DNA of 64,000 bases from Patellaria atrata CBS 101060. Its lineage: Eukaryota > Ascomycota > Dothideomycetes > Patellariales > Patellariaceae. The position numbers and the translations under genes were made by a program. Position 1 is the stretch's first letter; every line of letters starts with the position of its first letter. The DNA lies in NCBI GenBank assembly GCA_010093705.1, contig MU006094.1, positions 1,401,550-1,465,549 of the forward strand, read 5' to 3'. Positions 35,966 through 47,504 of the stretch are shown one piece after another. The notes below the pieces were generated by a model, which was not told the origin of the DNA, searched no databases, and was given only the letters and a program-made list of their open reading frames with translations.

Positions 35966-38265
35966 TTAAAAGCCTGAATCAGCGCCTTGTGTAAGATTGA
36001 ATGCCTTCCAATTATCACATGTAGGGTTCATAGTCTCCGGATCGATTAGACCTAGACTTTCTATTTCGTCCGGTCGCTCGATGAATTGCTGCAGCATATT
36101 AGCACCCTATGACTTCGCCGGGTTCCCGTAAATAGGGACTTACCACTCCAAAAGATTCGAAAGTATGATATCCGATATGGCAATGCATGAGCCTAGAGTA
36201 GTAATTAGTCCTCTATTCTGACAATCGAAATAAATTGGAGAGACATACCAAATTCCAGGATTGTCCGTCTTGAACCCGATAACAAGATAACCGTTTTGAC
36301 TAGGTGTGCCGGCGGGAAGTGTTGCTACATCTCGACGAGGAGGATTGTCCAAATTATTCAGGACATTCGTTCGCACTGTATTTTCGTCGTATTCTACACC
36401 AGAGTCGAGTATGGCAAAATCATGCCCTGCTCCCTTGTTAGCAACAGATCACTAATTTACTCAGGGCGATGAATACCATGTAAATGAATTGGATGAGAAG
36501 TTATGAGACCCCTGACGAAGTAATAAACCCATTTATCTGCTCGGGGCAGCAGGAAAGCAGCTTCTGTGGACTCATTCACAAATGAATAATTTCCCTCATA
36601 TGCGTGCTGAATACTTGGATAGGACCAATTCGTGATCATGTACGTCTCCCCTAAGTTCCAACGCCCTATTCCATTAATCTGACTCGCATTAAATCCCACT
36701 TGATGGATTGGCTCATTGTCGAAGTTAGGTGGATCTACTGACACCTTTACAATGGGTTTGAGGTTGCTGATCGCTTCGTCGAGACAAGCGGGTGAGGGGA
36801 GAGGACCTAACGGACCGGGTTCAGTTGCGTTATCACTAGAATACTTTAATATCGCGCGGATGTTGTCCTTGCTTTGATCGGTAAATGCAACGCATGATTG
36901 GGGAATCGCTCGAATCCAGTAGTTTGCAACCGGTTGATCTGCTTTCACAAGGATATCGTATCTTTGGCCTAACAAAATAATGTTAAAACGCTGGAGTGGA
37001 ACGAGGGATGTTGTTAGGAGTCGGGAGATACGGACCCATCGTAATACTCAGAGACCTCGTGGTGTAAGGTTCAATAGGCACGAAATCTGTATCAAGGTTT
37101 AACTGGCGGAAGGTTTGAAAGCCGCAGCATTATCCTCATACCTGCAGCAATGACAGTCATCTCATGACCTTCAATGGTGAAGTTAAACTGAGCCTCAATT
37201 GCACTATTAACCAATCGTAGTAAATGCGTCTTTCCCGGCTCAAATACAATCTCGGCCCGTTTTCCCACAACCGTGCCGTTCGGGAATTGATAGGTATTGT
37301 TACCGTTGATGAGGCCATTCTCCTGGGGAGGGGCTGCGTTGAAGGCTGTATTCATGATCCTCTTTAATTGTAACTCTGTAGAATTTTGAATCCCTAAAAT
37401 AGGTCAGTATCTGAACGTCATTCGAGGGTTAATGTCTTACAGTCATTGATAAAAACGTGACCTAAGTCGATATCATAGTTCTCACTTGCTGGACCGTGAA
37501 TCAAAATAGGACCTAAGGGAGGAGAAGTTCATTAATGGAGTCATATGGGTGACTCTAAGTGCAGTTGTCATACCGAATGCACCATCCCATGCTTGCAATG
37601 AATAGTGACTATGGTACCTTCGAAGCTGTTAGAAGAGAACAACACGTAGCAAAGGCGTTTTGTTAGCTTACCATGAAGTACCATACTGTGTCGCTTTCCA
37701 CTCATACGTAATAGTGTCCCCAGGCTTTTCACGTTAATAAAGGGGGAAGTTAGTGATCTAGAAAAGAACGCTTTGCTTACAGCAACTGGACATTGAGTAA
37801 GGGAAACAACACCGTCGCTCTGAAATGTATTCTTCTGTTGAATTCCATGAAAGTGAATGCTAGTACCAGTGCGATTTGTACACGCATTTGTTAGATGAAC
37901 CCCTATTCGAAATCAATATCAACCCATGACCGCATGAGGCAACATGTTCATGAATATGTAGGAGATCACTTACTAACTGTATCACCCCAGTTGGCTTCAA
38001 TAGTAGGCCCAGGAAGACTACCATTAAAAACTTGAACGTGTCTTGGTCGACCATCAGGCTCCAAAATCATATCCTCAAGCCGAAGCCAATACTCCTTCAA
38101 CGCGCCTTCTGGAGTGGTCTCATAGTAGTTAGTAGTGATATCATGATCACACCATTTCTCTCGAGTGGCGTTCGTATTGCCCTGGCAGGGTGTTCTCTTT
38201 GAAAGCGTGGAAGATGGAAATGCAATGACACTCGAAGCAAGCAGAAGCAAAAGCAGAAATATCAT
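35966..38265 (-). CDS. Secreted ascomycete laccase (multicopper oxidase)
   Basis: Eleven exons (38265-37974, 37902-37781, 37724-37672, 37617-37574, 37512-37441, 37393-37142, 37086-37036, 36968-36477, 36426-36249, 36192-36144, 36088-35966) encode 575 aa. Residues 1-15 are a signal peptide, followed by a possible KR processing site. The four copper motifs are present: HFHG, WYHSHYS, HPIHLHG and HCHIGYH. The protein ends DSGF, the C-terminal plug typical of ascomycete laccases. It oxidises phenols with reduction of O2 to water. Roles in lignin or phenolic turnover, pigment or defence against phenolics are all known for the family and cannot be separated here. Motif 2 has Tyr where many laccases have Trp (WYHSH versus WWHSH), and motif 4 has GY where AW is common. 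Many Asn-X-Ser/Thr sites suggest glycosylation. Confidence 0.94.
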
Positions 38266-40542
38266 CGTAGTAGTGACTGGATGCTCTAGATACTCGCAAT
38301 ATTAACACAATAGAATATTGACAAAAGGCTAATGAGGGTAATAATAACAATGGAAGTGCGTTCTGTAACAAGACTGCAAAAAGACGAAAGGAGAGCTGCA
38401 TTTAACCCCTTTTATGCCCCCGATTTTTCTGCCACTTCCCACTGCTAACGTTGCCTAATGGAAAAGACTGACATCCCATGTGATGAGATCTGACCATAGC
38501 ACAAGATAACATTGAGCTACATCTAGATTCAATACAAAGGTAAGGCCGTTTCTACACCGCAAAGAGACCTCACTGTCTTCGGTCTTGCCGGCTGTGCGCA
38601 GATGGGATTTAAGACAGCATGCTTTTGCGTGAGCTGAGAGTACCAGAGTGCAGTAGTCCAAGGCTCAATCAATGTACCACAGATATACAGTCATCTTAAT
38701 GGCCGTTGAAGGAGTAGTGAATTGCCCTATAAGCACTTAGCCAATGAGATAAGCTTCCAAAACTGGAAATATGGAACTCTTGACTTTGAAAACCGAGGAA
38801 TGTTTTCAAGCGACCGACGTTAACCGTAACAACTGGGGATCTGAGTGCTAAATACTGGTATTAGTGTGGCCTGAACTCATGAGAGATATGCAGGGTTCAT
38901 GAGATAGCTCCTACTCACTATTTTGCTTGAATGGCCGGTGAATGACCTTGAAGTGTCGCTTGAAACAAGGAGTGTATACTGCATTAACCTTCTCACCTAT
39001 AAGCACATAGGAACATTTCGTAACTGAAGAGATCAGTAGGATCCTACGCTTACATGTGCAGCTGCCTGCTACGAAGTGTGTGGGTGAACTCGCCCGATGA
39101 TTCGTTAAGGAGTACTCCACAGTTGTAATATAGCTGAAGACGAAGATTACCATTACAACAATAGCTGTTATTCAACTCTATGTTAGGTTCATTTGTGCCT
39201 AAGATCATAATGGAGACAGAGTACCTCGTGGGGTCTGATAATGACCCCTTTTCGGAAAGTGCCGCGAGCGACTCGGATGTATAACTTTATAATATGTTGC
39301 CCTGGTGGTGTATCCATTGAAGGTCCGGTGCTCGTACTGCTGTTCAAGCTTGACGAAGAAAGATGTAGGGGTCTAGTAAGCACTTAGTGACGGTCCAGGT
39401 AGCACAAAGCCCTGACTAAGCCTCTGTGGATAGGTTTATGAGTATACATGTCAGATTATACCACTACGGCAAAAGGCCGACCTTAATGCCGAGTTTGGCA
39501 GTAATGCTTATATCTGACAACACACAAGGCTGATATCCCGATAGACCTCTCATATACTCACTTAAAGCTGAATAGGCGTAGTCTTTAAGCGATTATTTTC
39601 ATACTGCCGGTTCCGTAATGGCTAAATCCCTATATAAGCTTCAGTACTGTCCATTCATTTTGTAGCCCGCTAGTTATACCGATACTGGAGAGCTTCTTCA
39701 TATTCTAGCAAAGGTGATGAAGAGAAGGTGGATTCTGTAATTCTCGTAATTCAACGAAAAATCGAAGATCCACTCACCAACCATGCTTACGTGGAGAATG
39801 AGACTGAGATTCGAATGGCTAATCATGACGATGGTGTCTGATGGCGTATTGGACTCAAAGTCGGAGCTAATCCGCTCAAACTAAAGAGATCTACTGAATC
39901 TGCTTATGCACACCTTAGGGACGTTTAACGGAACATTTGAAATTAGGAAAAGAGACATCTTTACGTAGAGGAGATAGAAACTGATTGGGCTGAATTCTCA
40001 GCTTTACAAATATGTTGGCCGGATTTTGGAAGCTGTTACTTTGTCTCCGGCCGTTAAAGATGGGGCTACGCTATCTCATTCGATATCTTTGAGTCGCCTA
40101 GAATTTTCTAAAGACTACGAATATCTTATCTTAAATGGACAGTCGGAGAGATGATTTCGCATGATACTGACTAGAGAATTGAGATGGAGGAGTAAGATGA
40201 TAACAGAATGGGACGGGAGGGTCAGGTCCCAGGTGGAGCGGAAGAATTCCACCGACTCTCTCTAGGAACTACAACACTGATTTAAGAGTAAGAGAAGTGA
40301 GGCTGCAAGCAGTCGTCAATAGCGGATATAGTTTCGGCAATATGCTTGAGCAGAGAAGGATAAACTGAGGCGCAATTTTCAAGCAAAAGTATCAGTTACA
40401 CACAAAAATACCACTTGAGCTCATACGCACGTTTCGACATGGTATTAGTTCTTCCCAATTTACAACTTATTAATTACGAACAGTGACAGTTCATCACTAA
40501 CATTCCTTATTCATTCTGATAGTTCTCCTCAACCACAACAAC
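38266..40542. other. Intergenic region
   Basis: This 2.3 kb region contains the laccase promoter and the malate synthase 3' flank. Short open frames show no domain. I found no transposon motif or long repeat. Confidence 0.5.
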
Positions 40543-42361
40543 TTACAACTTCGAGGCAGGGGCTGGTGATCCAACAGTCGTAATCTCATTATAAAGCAAA
40601 CTAGCGCACGCATTAGCACTTCTTTCCAAGTCTCCTCATGGTATGGGTGAAAGGAAGGGTATACTCACGAGGTCAAAAACTCGGCATAATCCTCTCCTGT
40701 CACCTGACTTTCAAAGTATTTCCCTGCAACCGCGAACTTATTCCCCTTCGGCGCCTTAGCCTCGTTCTCCTTCACTTGCTCCCTGAGCAATTTGAGCGCA
40801 TAGTCTTTATCGACCCTTTTGCCCTCGGCAGTCGGGACACCATGTTTGGCCCACTGCCAGAGTTGACTTCTGCTCACCTCTGCGGTCGCCGCATCCTCCA
40901 TAAGGAAATTGATAGGCACGCACCCGACGCCTCGTAGCCAGCCTTCCATATAGTTTAAACCAATGTTGAGGTTCTTTCGGATCCCTGCTTCCGTGATCTT
41001 GCCAGGTACATTCATATTGAGAAGGTCGTTGGCTGTAATGTGAACATCCTCGCGGCGCACGTGCATTTGATTTGGTGTCGGCATATGGGTGTTGAAGACA
41101 TCGGCTGCAATTGATGCAAGGGCCGGATGCGCGACCCAGGTACCGTCGTGGCCGGCGCGAGCTTCACGGAGCTTATCCGCACGCACGGAAGCCATAGCTG
41201 CTTCGTTGGCTTTGGGATCGGCCTTGATGGGGATTTGTGCTGCCATACCGCCCATGGCGTGAACGCCGCGACGATGGCAGGTTTTGATAAGAAGTTTGAC
41301 GTATGCGTCCATGAAAGGAACCGTCATGGTCACGGATGAACGGTCCGGGAGGACAAAATTGGAATTTTGGCGGAAGCGTTTGATTACGGAGAAAATATAA
41401 TCCCAGCGACCGCAGTTGAGGCCTGCACTGTGATCGCGCAGTTCGTAGATTATCTCAAATATGTTAACGCTTTGATCAGGTTCAAAAAAAGACCAACACA
41501 TACCTCATCCATCTCGAAGGCAGCCAGTATTGTCTCAATAAGCACCGTTGCTCTGATCGTTCCTCGGGACATTCCGATATAGTCCTGGGCGAGGTTGAAA
41601 ACATCATTCCACAACCGTGCTTCCAGATGTGATTCCATCTTCGGTAAATAGAAGTACGGGCCAGTACCACGTTTGACGAGTTCTTTGGCATTGTTGAAGA
41701 AATACAGACCAAAGTCGAAGAGGCTGCCTGAAATAGGTTCTCCATCCACAGTGAAGTGTTTCTCTTCCAAATGCCATCCTCTAGCTCTAGCAATCAGTGT
41801 AGGGAGGACACGGTCGGTTCGGAGCTTGTATTCCTTCTCGCCCTGTTTGAAATCTACTTGCTTACGGATAGCGTCGTAAAGGTTCAGTTGCCCGTTGATC
41901 ATGTTATCCCATGTGGGTGCGCTAGAATCTTAATAACCGATCACATGTTAGCGAGGTCGAGGCAGTTACCGAAGGAAGAGGAAAGCTCAGTTCTCACCCT
42001 CAAAATCTGCCATGTACGTCCACACATCCGAATTCAAGGCATTGACGACCATCTTCCGGTCTGTAGGACCAGTAATCTCCACACGCCTATCCACCAGACC
42101 TGGTGCTGGTGGTGCGCCTTTCCACGCATCGTTATCGCGAATATGTTTCGTTTCTGGTAGGAAGTCTGGTAGATTGCCTTTGTCGAGCTCCTGCTGTCTA
42201 ATATGACGACGGTCTAGAAGAGTTTTACGGGTGCTATTGAATGTCCTATGGAGGAGGGCGAGGAACACGGTAGCTTCCTTGCTCAGTATCTTCTTCGTCT
42301 TCTCATTGAGGGGGCCAAGGATGTTGACATCCTTCAGAATCGCGTCCGGGTTCGCAGCCAT
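40543..42361 (-). CDS. acuE: Malate synthase, peroxisomal (glyoxylate cycle)
   Basis: Four exons (42361-41998, 41928-41504, 41453-40669, 40600-40543) encode 543 aa, the normal family size. It condenses glyoxylate with acetyl-CoA to malate, allowing growth on acetate or fatty acids. Conserved motifs include [40 protein letters not shown] and [28 protein letters not shown] carries the catalytic Asp region. The last three residues are SKL, a type 1 peroxisomal targeting signal. The final 58-nt exon, which supplies SKL, is easily missed. The gene is divergent from 2-methylcitrate dehydratase. CCGAGG, the FarA/FarB fatty-acid regulator site, lies 140 bases upstream of the ATG. Confidence 0.96.
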
Positions 42362-42500
42362 GTGAATTGCTTGTATGATTAGTGTGTATGATGTGGAATT
42401 GGACTTTGATTGCAATCAAAATTGAGATTTGGTAGACCGGGAGAAATGGTGCGGAGGCTTTTGTTCACTTATAGGTTTACGACGTCACATCTCCCATAAG

Positions 42501-42506
42501 CCGAGG
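42501..42506. promoter_or_regulatory. Candidate FarA/FarB site (CCGAGG)
   Basis: The hexamer matches the core bound by the fungal fatty-acid regulators FarA and FarB. It is 140 bases upstream of the malate synthase start codon, a gene class known to be under this control in Aspergillus. A hexamer alone is weak evidence. Confidence 0.35.
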
Positions 42507-42924
42507 ATGGTGGTGATGACTCTATGACTGCGAACTCGACAAGAAGCTTGTGGTCTAGCCATGAGCTCCCCGCCGCCATGACCCCGGATGAGAGAGGAAA
42601 AGAGACTACAAAGAGTATGGGGGAGCGGCCAAGATGGCTTCGGGCGAGGGGGTGTTTTCTCCGTCTTTTCTATCTTTCATCTGTCGTTGGCTGACATGTT
42701 TGACCTAAACCGCAAACAAGCTGATGCTCGTCATGGTCGCTAAACTTACCATATAAGGAGATCGCCATACTCCGCTCCGCTCGTGATTTTAGAAAAAAAA
42801 TCACATGAGTTTGGATAGTAAGGAAAAACTACATGAAAAGTTCTAAGGTGATTATTAGTATGTTACGTTTTGGAAGTATACAGTTACAACTGTAGGGTAA
42901 TCGTAGTCGATCACGTGATTCAGA

Positions 42925-42930
42925 CCGAGG
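42925..42930. promoter_or_regulatory. Candidate FarA/FarB site (CCGAGG)
   Basis: This is a second copy of the same hexamer, 564 bases upstream of malate synthase. It is close to a CACGTG E-box core at about 42913. Confidence 0.25.
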
Positions 42931-44358
42931 TTTCAATAATGAACGGAAACCTTCCGGGTCGGTCGCACTATCGGTAATTCGTCGGGAATGTGTTATATTT
43001 CAGCCGACATTCCGAGAGAGATACTCATACTTGAAACTATCGCGTAGAAAATGCCTCTCTATCTATCGAGGAGATTCAACTTAATCAACCATGTGTGAAT
43101 AATTCCAGCTTCATCGATTCTTAACTGAATGTATACTATTGATTATCAGCCTTGTCGGCATATGCAGTGAGGTATTCATAAGGTACAGTACATGACCTCG
43201 TGGTGGTAGTCTGGGGTAACATGGGGTCAGATTGAACAGGGAGAAGCATGAACTATTTCTACCTACCGCTTCCGTCTCAGCACTCTACGGCATGTGCTGT
43301 ATCCGTCCATGCCCTGATACACTTCTGGTATTTCGATGCAGCCCTGCCATCGGCATTACTTCTGACGGCCGGACATACAAGCTTATTTATCAATCTGTTT
43401 GCACTCTTACTTTGATATGATCCGGTTGAAAGGATCAAGGTATGGGGTTTGTCGATCTTCGCGCAGGGTCCAAGGTTCAAGAGTTCCTCCCATATTGTTT
43501 TCAATATGCCGTACCACGAAAGACACCACAGTGCACCGTGTGCAAATACCTCTGGAGTCTTGAGATTTAAAACAAAGTTGAAAGTGCCGACATGAACGCT
43601 AAAACAAGCTTTAAGTACCGGCATCCGAACTGTCAAGGTTCAAATCCGATTAGACTCGGTCCTAGTCTCGTCTGTACCCGGAAGACCGCATGACGATACG
43701 TATCGGGAACCTTGGAGAATCGCCTAGTTCTAGACTGAGTTCGGTCCGAAGATGTCAAGCTCAATCAGTCAAACTTGAGCCGGGATCCGAGCCGGAAACA
43801 CCCCTAGTATGGTTGTAGTCGATAGATGATCTCAATTGTACAGTACCTACGGTATAATATACAACTCAGGGTTACCTATAAGGATATTGAGTTTAGTTTC
43901 CACTCCAATCGCACCTCAGTACGTCAATTATATCTCAGGTGCTCATGTTTCCAACTAGTATCCCCCACTGTCAACACTTGTATCCGATGAATATTTGCAT
44001 GCTGAGTCTTAAAAGACACTCTTTTTTCTTCCTCGATTCAAGTAAAGATAATCGTTCGAGAAGTGGAAAGAGCGTGATGCGGTGTGTAAATGGTGGTGGT
44101 ATTGGGAGAATTTACACATTTGTCAATACTGGGAGATACTGTACAGCACAATAGAGCCTAGAAGAACGTATGGTGATACTGTAGTCCTATATTTGGAAGC
44201 TATAGTCTGCGTGTGTGAAAATACAATATTTTACGTCGGGTAGTGAGATGTACTTGACGGATTTCTTTTATGTCGTTCTACGGTGGGGGGAAATCCTTCT
44301 CCGCACTCCGTTTAATCGGTGCCGTTTCTAGCCGCCTTTATTGCTACTTCTGTTCTAC

Positions 44359-44364
44359 CCGAGG
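44359..44364. promoter_or_regulatory. Candidate FarA/FarB site (CCGAGG)
   Basis: This is a third copy of the hexamer, 210 bases upstream of the 2-methylcitrate dehydratase start codon. Its position suits a promoter element for a gene used when odd-chain fatty acids or propionate are consumed. Confidence 0.3.
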
Positions 44365-44573
44365 TCCTTGGTTCCTTAGGCTCAACCTAAGACTCTTACC
44401 TGACCTACCTGACGAGCTGCTTCTGTAAAGTTGACGTCTAGGTAAACAAAAAGTTGGACTCCCGTCTGCTGACTGATATATACATCTTTCTTGTAGGCCC
44501 TCATCCAATTCTCTCCCTTATCGTATACGCTCAATTGGTGGCAGGAGAGCTCGTAAAGACCTTCCGTCTGATC

Positions 44574-46395
44574 ATGTCTTCCCTTAGTCGAAACCTCTGT
44601 AACACCGCCTCGAGGACTCTTCGACAAAGAGGATTCCTTAGACCTTCTTCAAAAGCCGTTCGTTCAATTGCTGCCACCACGTCTCATACAACGTTCGTTG
44701 CCCGCCCGCTCACCGCTTCCTTCTTCACAATGCCCACCCTACGGGACAAAGCTACAGCTGTTCCGGCTCCCGCAAGAGAGTTCGATTCGGAAATTGTCGA
44801 CGTAGCAAAATACATCCATGAATATACTATTGATTCCGAGCTCGCTGTAAGTCCCCGACATGGCAGGTCCTGTCCGGCACTGACGTAATGCTCAAGTATG
44901 ATACCGCTCGCTGGGTTTTCCTCGACACCCTTGGCTGTGGTCTCAAAGCTTTGGAATTCCCACAATGCACAAATCTCCTCGGACCTGTTGTTGAGGGAAC
45001 TACAGTCCCTAATGGAACAAAGATACCGGGTACGTCATATCAGCTCGACCCAGTCCTTGGCGCCTTCAACATCGGGGCGATGATAAGATGGTTGGACTTC
45101 AACGACTGCTGGTTGGCAGCGGAGTGGGGCCATCCCTCAGACAATCTTGGAGCTATTCTTGCTGTAGCAGACTGGATCTCGAGGACAAACCGGGCCGGCG
45201 GGAAGTTGGGTGATGGTAAAATCTTGAAGGTCAGAGATGTTCTGGAAGCTATGATCAAGGCACATGAAATACAAGGCTGCATTGCTCTAGAAAATTCGTT
45301 TAATAAAGTGGGCCTTGATCACGTCGTACTTGTCAAGGTCGCTTCAACTGCGGTCGTCGCCAAGTTACTCGGCCTTAATGAGGCTCAGACTAGAGATGCT
45401 ATCTCCCAAGCTTGGTGTGACGGTCAGTCTATGCGTACCTACAGACACTCTCCGAATACGATGTCGAGAAAATCATGGGCTGCCGGTGATGCATGCCAGA
45501 CTGCGGTCAACCTCTGCTTAAAGGTGCTAAGGGGTGAGGGTGGTATGCCCACAGTTCTAAGTGCTCCAACATGGGGCTTTTATGACGTGAACTTTGGGGG
45601 CAAGCCCTTTAAGTTCCAAAGGCCATATGGCAGCTATGTTATGGAAAATGTCCTCTTCAAGGTATCATATCCAGGTAAGTGTGGTACAGCCGAACTTGAT
45701 TGCGTACTGCTGACGGGTTCTGATTCCAGCTGAATTCCATTCCCAGACAGCGATAGAAGCGGCTCAGCGGATAAACGCTAAGCTGAAGAAGATTGGCAAG
45801 AGCGCTGAAGATATCGATACAGTCATCAACAGGACACATGAAGCGTGCATTAGGATTATTGACAAACAATTTAAATCTATGGACAACTTTGCGGATCGAG
45901 ATCATTGCGTTCAAGTACGTTTCCGTTGCCATAAATGGCATATATCTTGTAGAGAGGGTGTACTGACGTCTCTATCCCCAGTACATGGTCTCTACCATGC
46001 TCGTATTCAACCGTCTTGAAGCAACCGACTACGTTGATGGTAGCGAGGCTGCTACCTCCCCTTTGGTGGAGTCGTTACGACAGCGTATCAAATGTGTCGA
46101 GGATCCCCAATTCACCACTGATTATCACGATCCCTCTAAGAGAACGATCTCCAACGCGCTCACGGTGACCTTAAAGGACGGGACGGTACTTGAAGAAGAG
46201 GTTGTCGAAGCTCCTTTAGGCCATCGTCTAAGGCGTGAGGAGGCGAAGCCAGATATTCTCGCGAAATACAAAAGGCATATCGGACCGCATTTCCCGGAGG
46301 CCAGAGTCAAGGAACTCGTAGAATTGGGAGCCAACCCTCAGCAGATTGATAACATGGACATTGATAAATACGTCGATCTTTACGTCAAGAATTAA
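44574..46395 (+). CDS. 2-methylcitrate dehydratase (MmgE/PrpD family), mitochondrial
   Basis: Four exons (44574-44846, 44897-45674, 45730-45914, 45982-46395) encode 549 aa. The first 50 residues are rich in Arg, Ser and Thr with almost no acids, a mitochondrial presequence. The MmgE/PrpD fold follows: [67 protein letters not shown] and [10 protein letters not shown]. The enzyme dehydrates 2-methylcitrate to 2-methyl-cis-aconitate in the methylcitrate cycle, which removes toxic propionyl-CoA. The family also contains cis-aconitate decarboxylases, but the eukaryotic methylcitrate members have this presequence and length. Exon joins restore family motifs such as [11 protein letters not shown]. 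Confidence 0.92.
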
Positions 46396-47504
46396 TCTTT
46401 GCATATTGAGATGGTGGATCCAGGTAAATGGGATACGGTTGATTTCTACGCATCTGACTGGTGTTTTAAGTAAGCTGATAGAGAAAATTGATCGTCTACA
46501 TATATTGGAACTAAGCCCCGCCAAGACCGGCGCTTACCGATAAGGGACCAAGGGGACTTTCCCTTTGGTCCTAAGAAAGTCGATACGACGTCCATGCATC
46601 CTTCTACCGCCTTGGTGATAGACTGTACAGGTACCTTGCTTAATGTTACTCTTTTCTCCTGTGCCTGATTATCTTTTCCATCTCCTCCACGCCAATACCT
46701 GCTGAAGTCCTTTCCTTATCTCTTTTTTCTTCCTCTTATCATCCGAACGTAGCTAAGCTGATCTGCTCGGCAGCGATCCGACCCATCTCGGAGAACGCGC
46801 CGCCGGACTTCGCACAATGTATCGTCATGTTGCATCTTGCGGTAATCGGCTTGGATTTCTTGAATGAGCTGGTTGATACTGATACCCACGTTGATGAGAT
46901 GACATCTCGGCCTCTGATTCTCGGCCTCTGATCTGGCAACCGTATTGACAATGTATTTTGGGCCGCAAGGAGAATTTGCATAGAGTGTCTGACCTGTCTG
47001 CCCCATCAGCTCGTGGGGATGGCTTTCATATATTGCTCGTTTCCAGAAGACTCGGATCTACCCCACGGGGCCCTAGCGTATAAGCTTAGCCAGATCTAAG
47101 TTGCTTCAGGGAATCGGACTGCGGTCTTCCGATATGGCTTCCATGGCTTCCATGTTTTCTGCATCCGGAAGAAACGGCCCTTCGCCACAAGCGCCAGTGC
47201 TGCACTGTATGTACACTCTCGTCATGCGGTGGTACGGAGGTCAAGGCGGTGGAATTCTTATTGGGGTATGGCCAGATCAAGATTTCGAAATTCTTATTTG
47301 GAAATGACAATTGCGGAGCCGGATTGCAGCAGTCGATGTTGAAATATGGGCAGGCGAGACTGATAAAGGGGAATACGCCTGGGTGAGGAATTCCAGAGCT
47401 GCGAGAATTATCAATCAAACTTTGACTCCTTGGTCCAGAGCGAAAGTCGTTGCTAAGCTGCTCCCTCGTTGCTCAGGATACCTGGCCTTTGCCGAGCACG
47501 TGAG
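46396..47504. other. Intergenic region
   Basis: This region lies between the methylcitrate dehydratase 3' end and the ferric reductase start. It contains one possible small ORF on the - strand (listed separately) and a short duplicated ATGGCTTCC unit around 47132-47150. Confidence 0.45.
46716..47006 (-). CDS. Doubtful small ORF, hypothetical
   Basis: This ATG-started frame of 96 aa has a central stretch that could form a helix (INQLIQEIQADYRKMQ) and a basic end. It has no signal peptide, membrane segment or recognised family. It overlaps another open frame in the same strand and region. Composition is the only support, so treat it as a candidate. Confidence 0.2.
   Translation of the reverse strand: MGQTGQTLYANSPCGPKYIVNTVARSEAENQRPRCHLINVGISINQLIQEIQADYRKMQHDDTLCEVRRRVLRDGSDRCRADQLSYVRMIRGRKKR

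Larger units (their letters stand above)
42362..44573. other. Divergent promoter region of malate synthase and 2-methylcitrate dehydratase genes
   Basis: No gene is seen in these 2.2 kb. The region holds three CCGAGG hexamers (42501, 42925, 44359) and two GTACAGTAC sites (43183, 43838). A tRNA-like B box at 43637 lacks the rest of a tRNA. Confidence 0.5.

Noticed and set aside
43637-43647. GGTTCAAATCC, a perfect tRNA B-box match
   Set aside because: The flanks do not form a T-arm stem and no A box or acceptor stem is found at the right distance.
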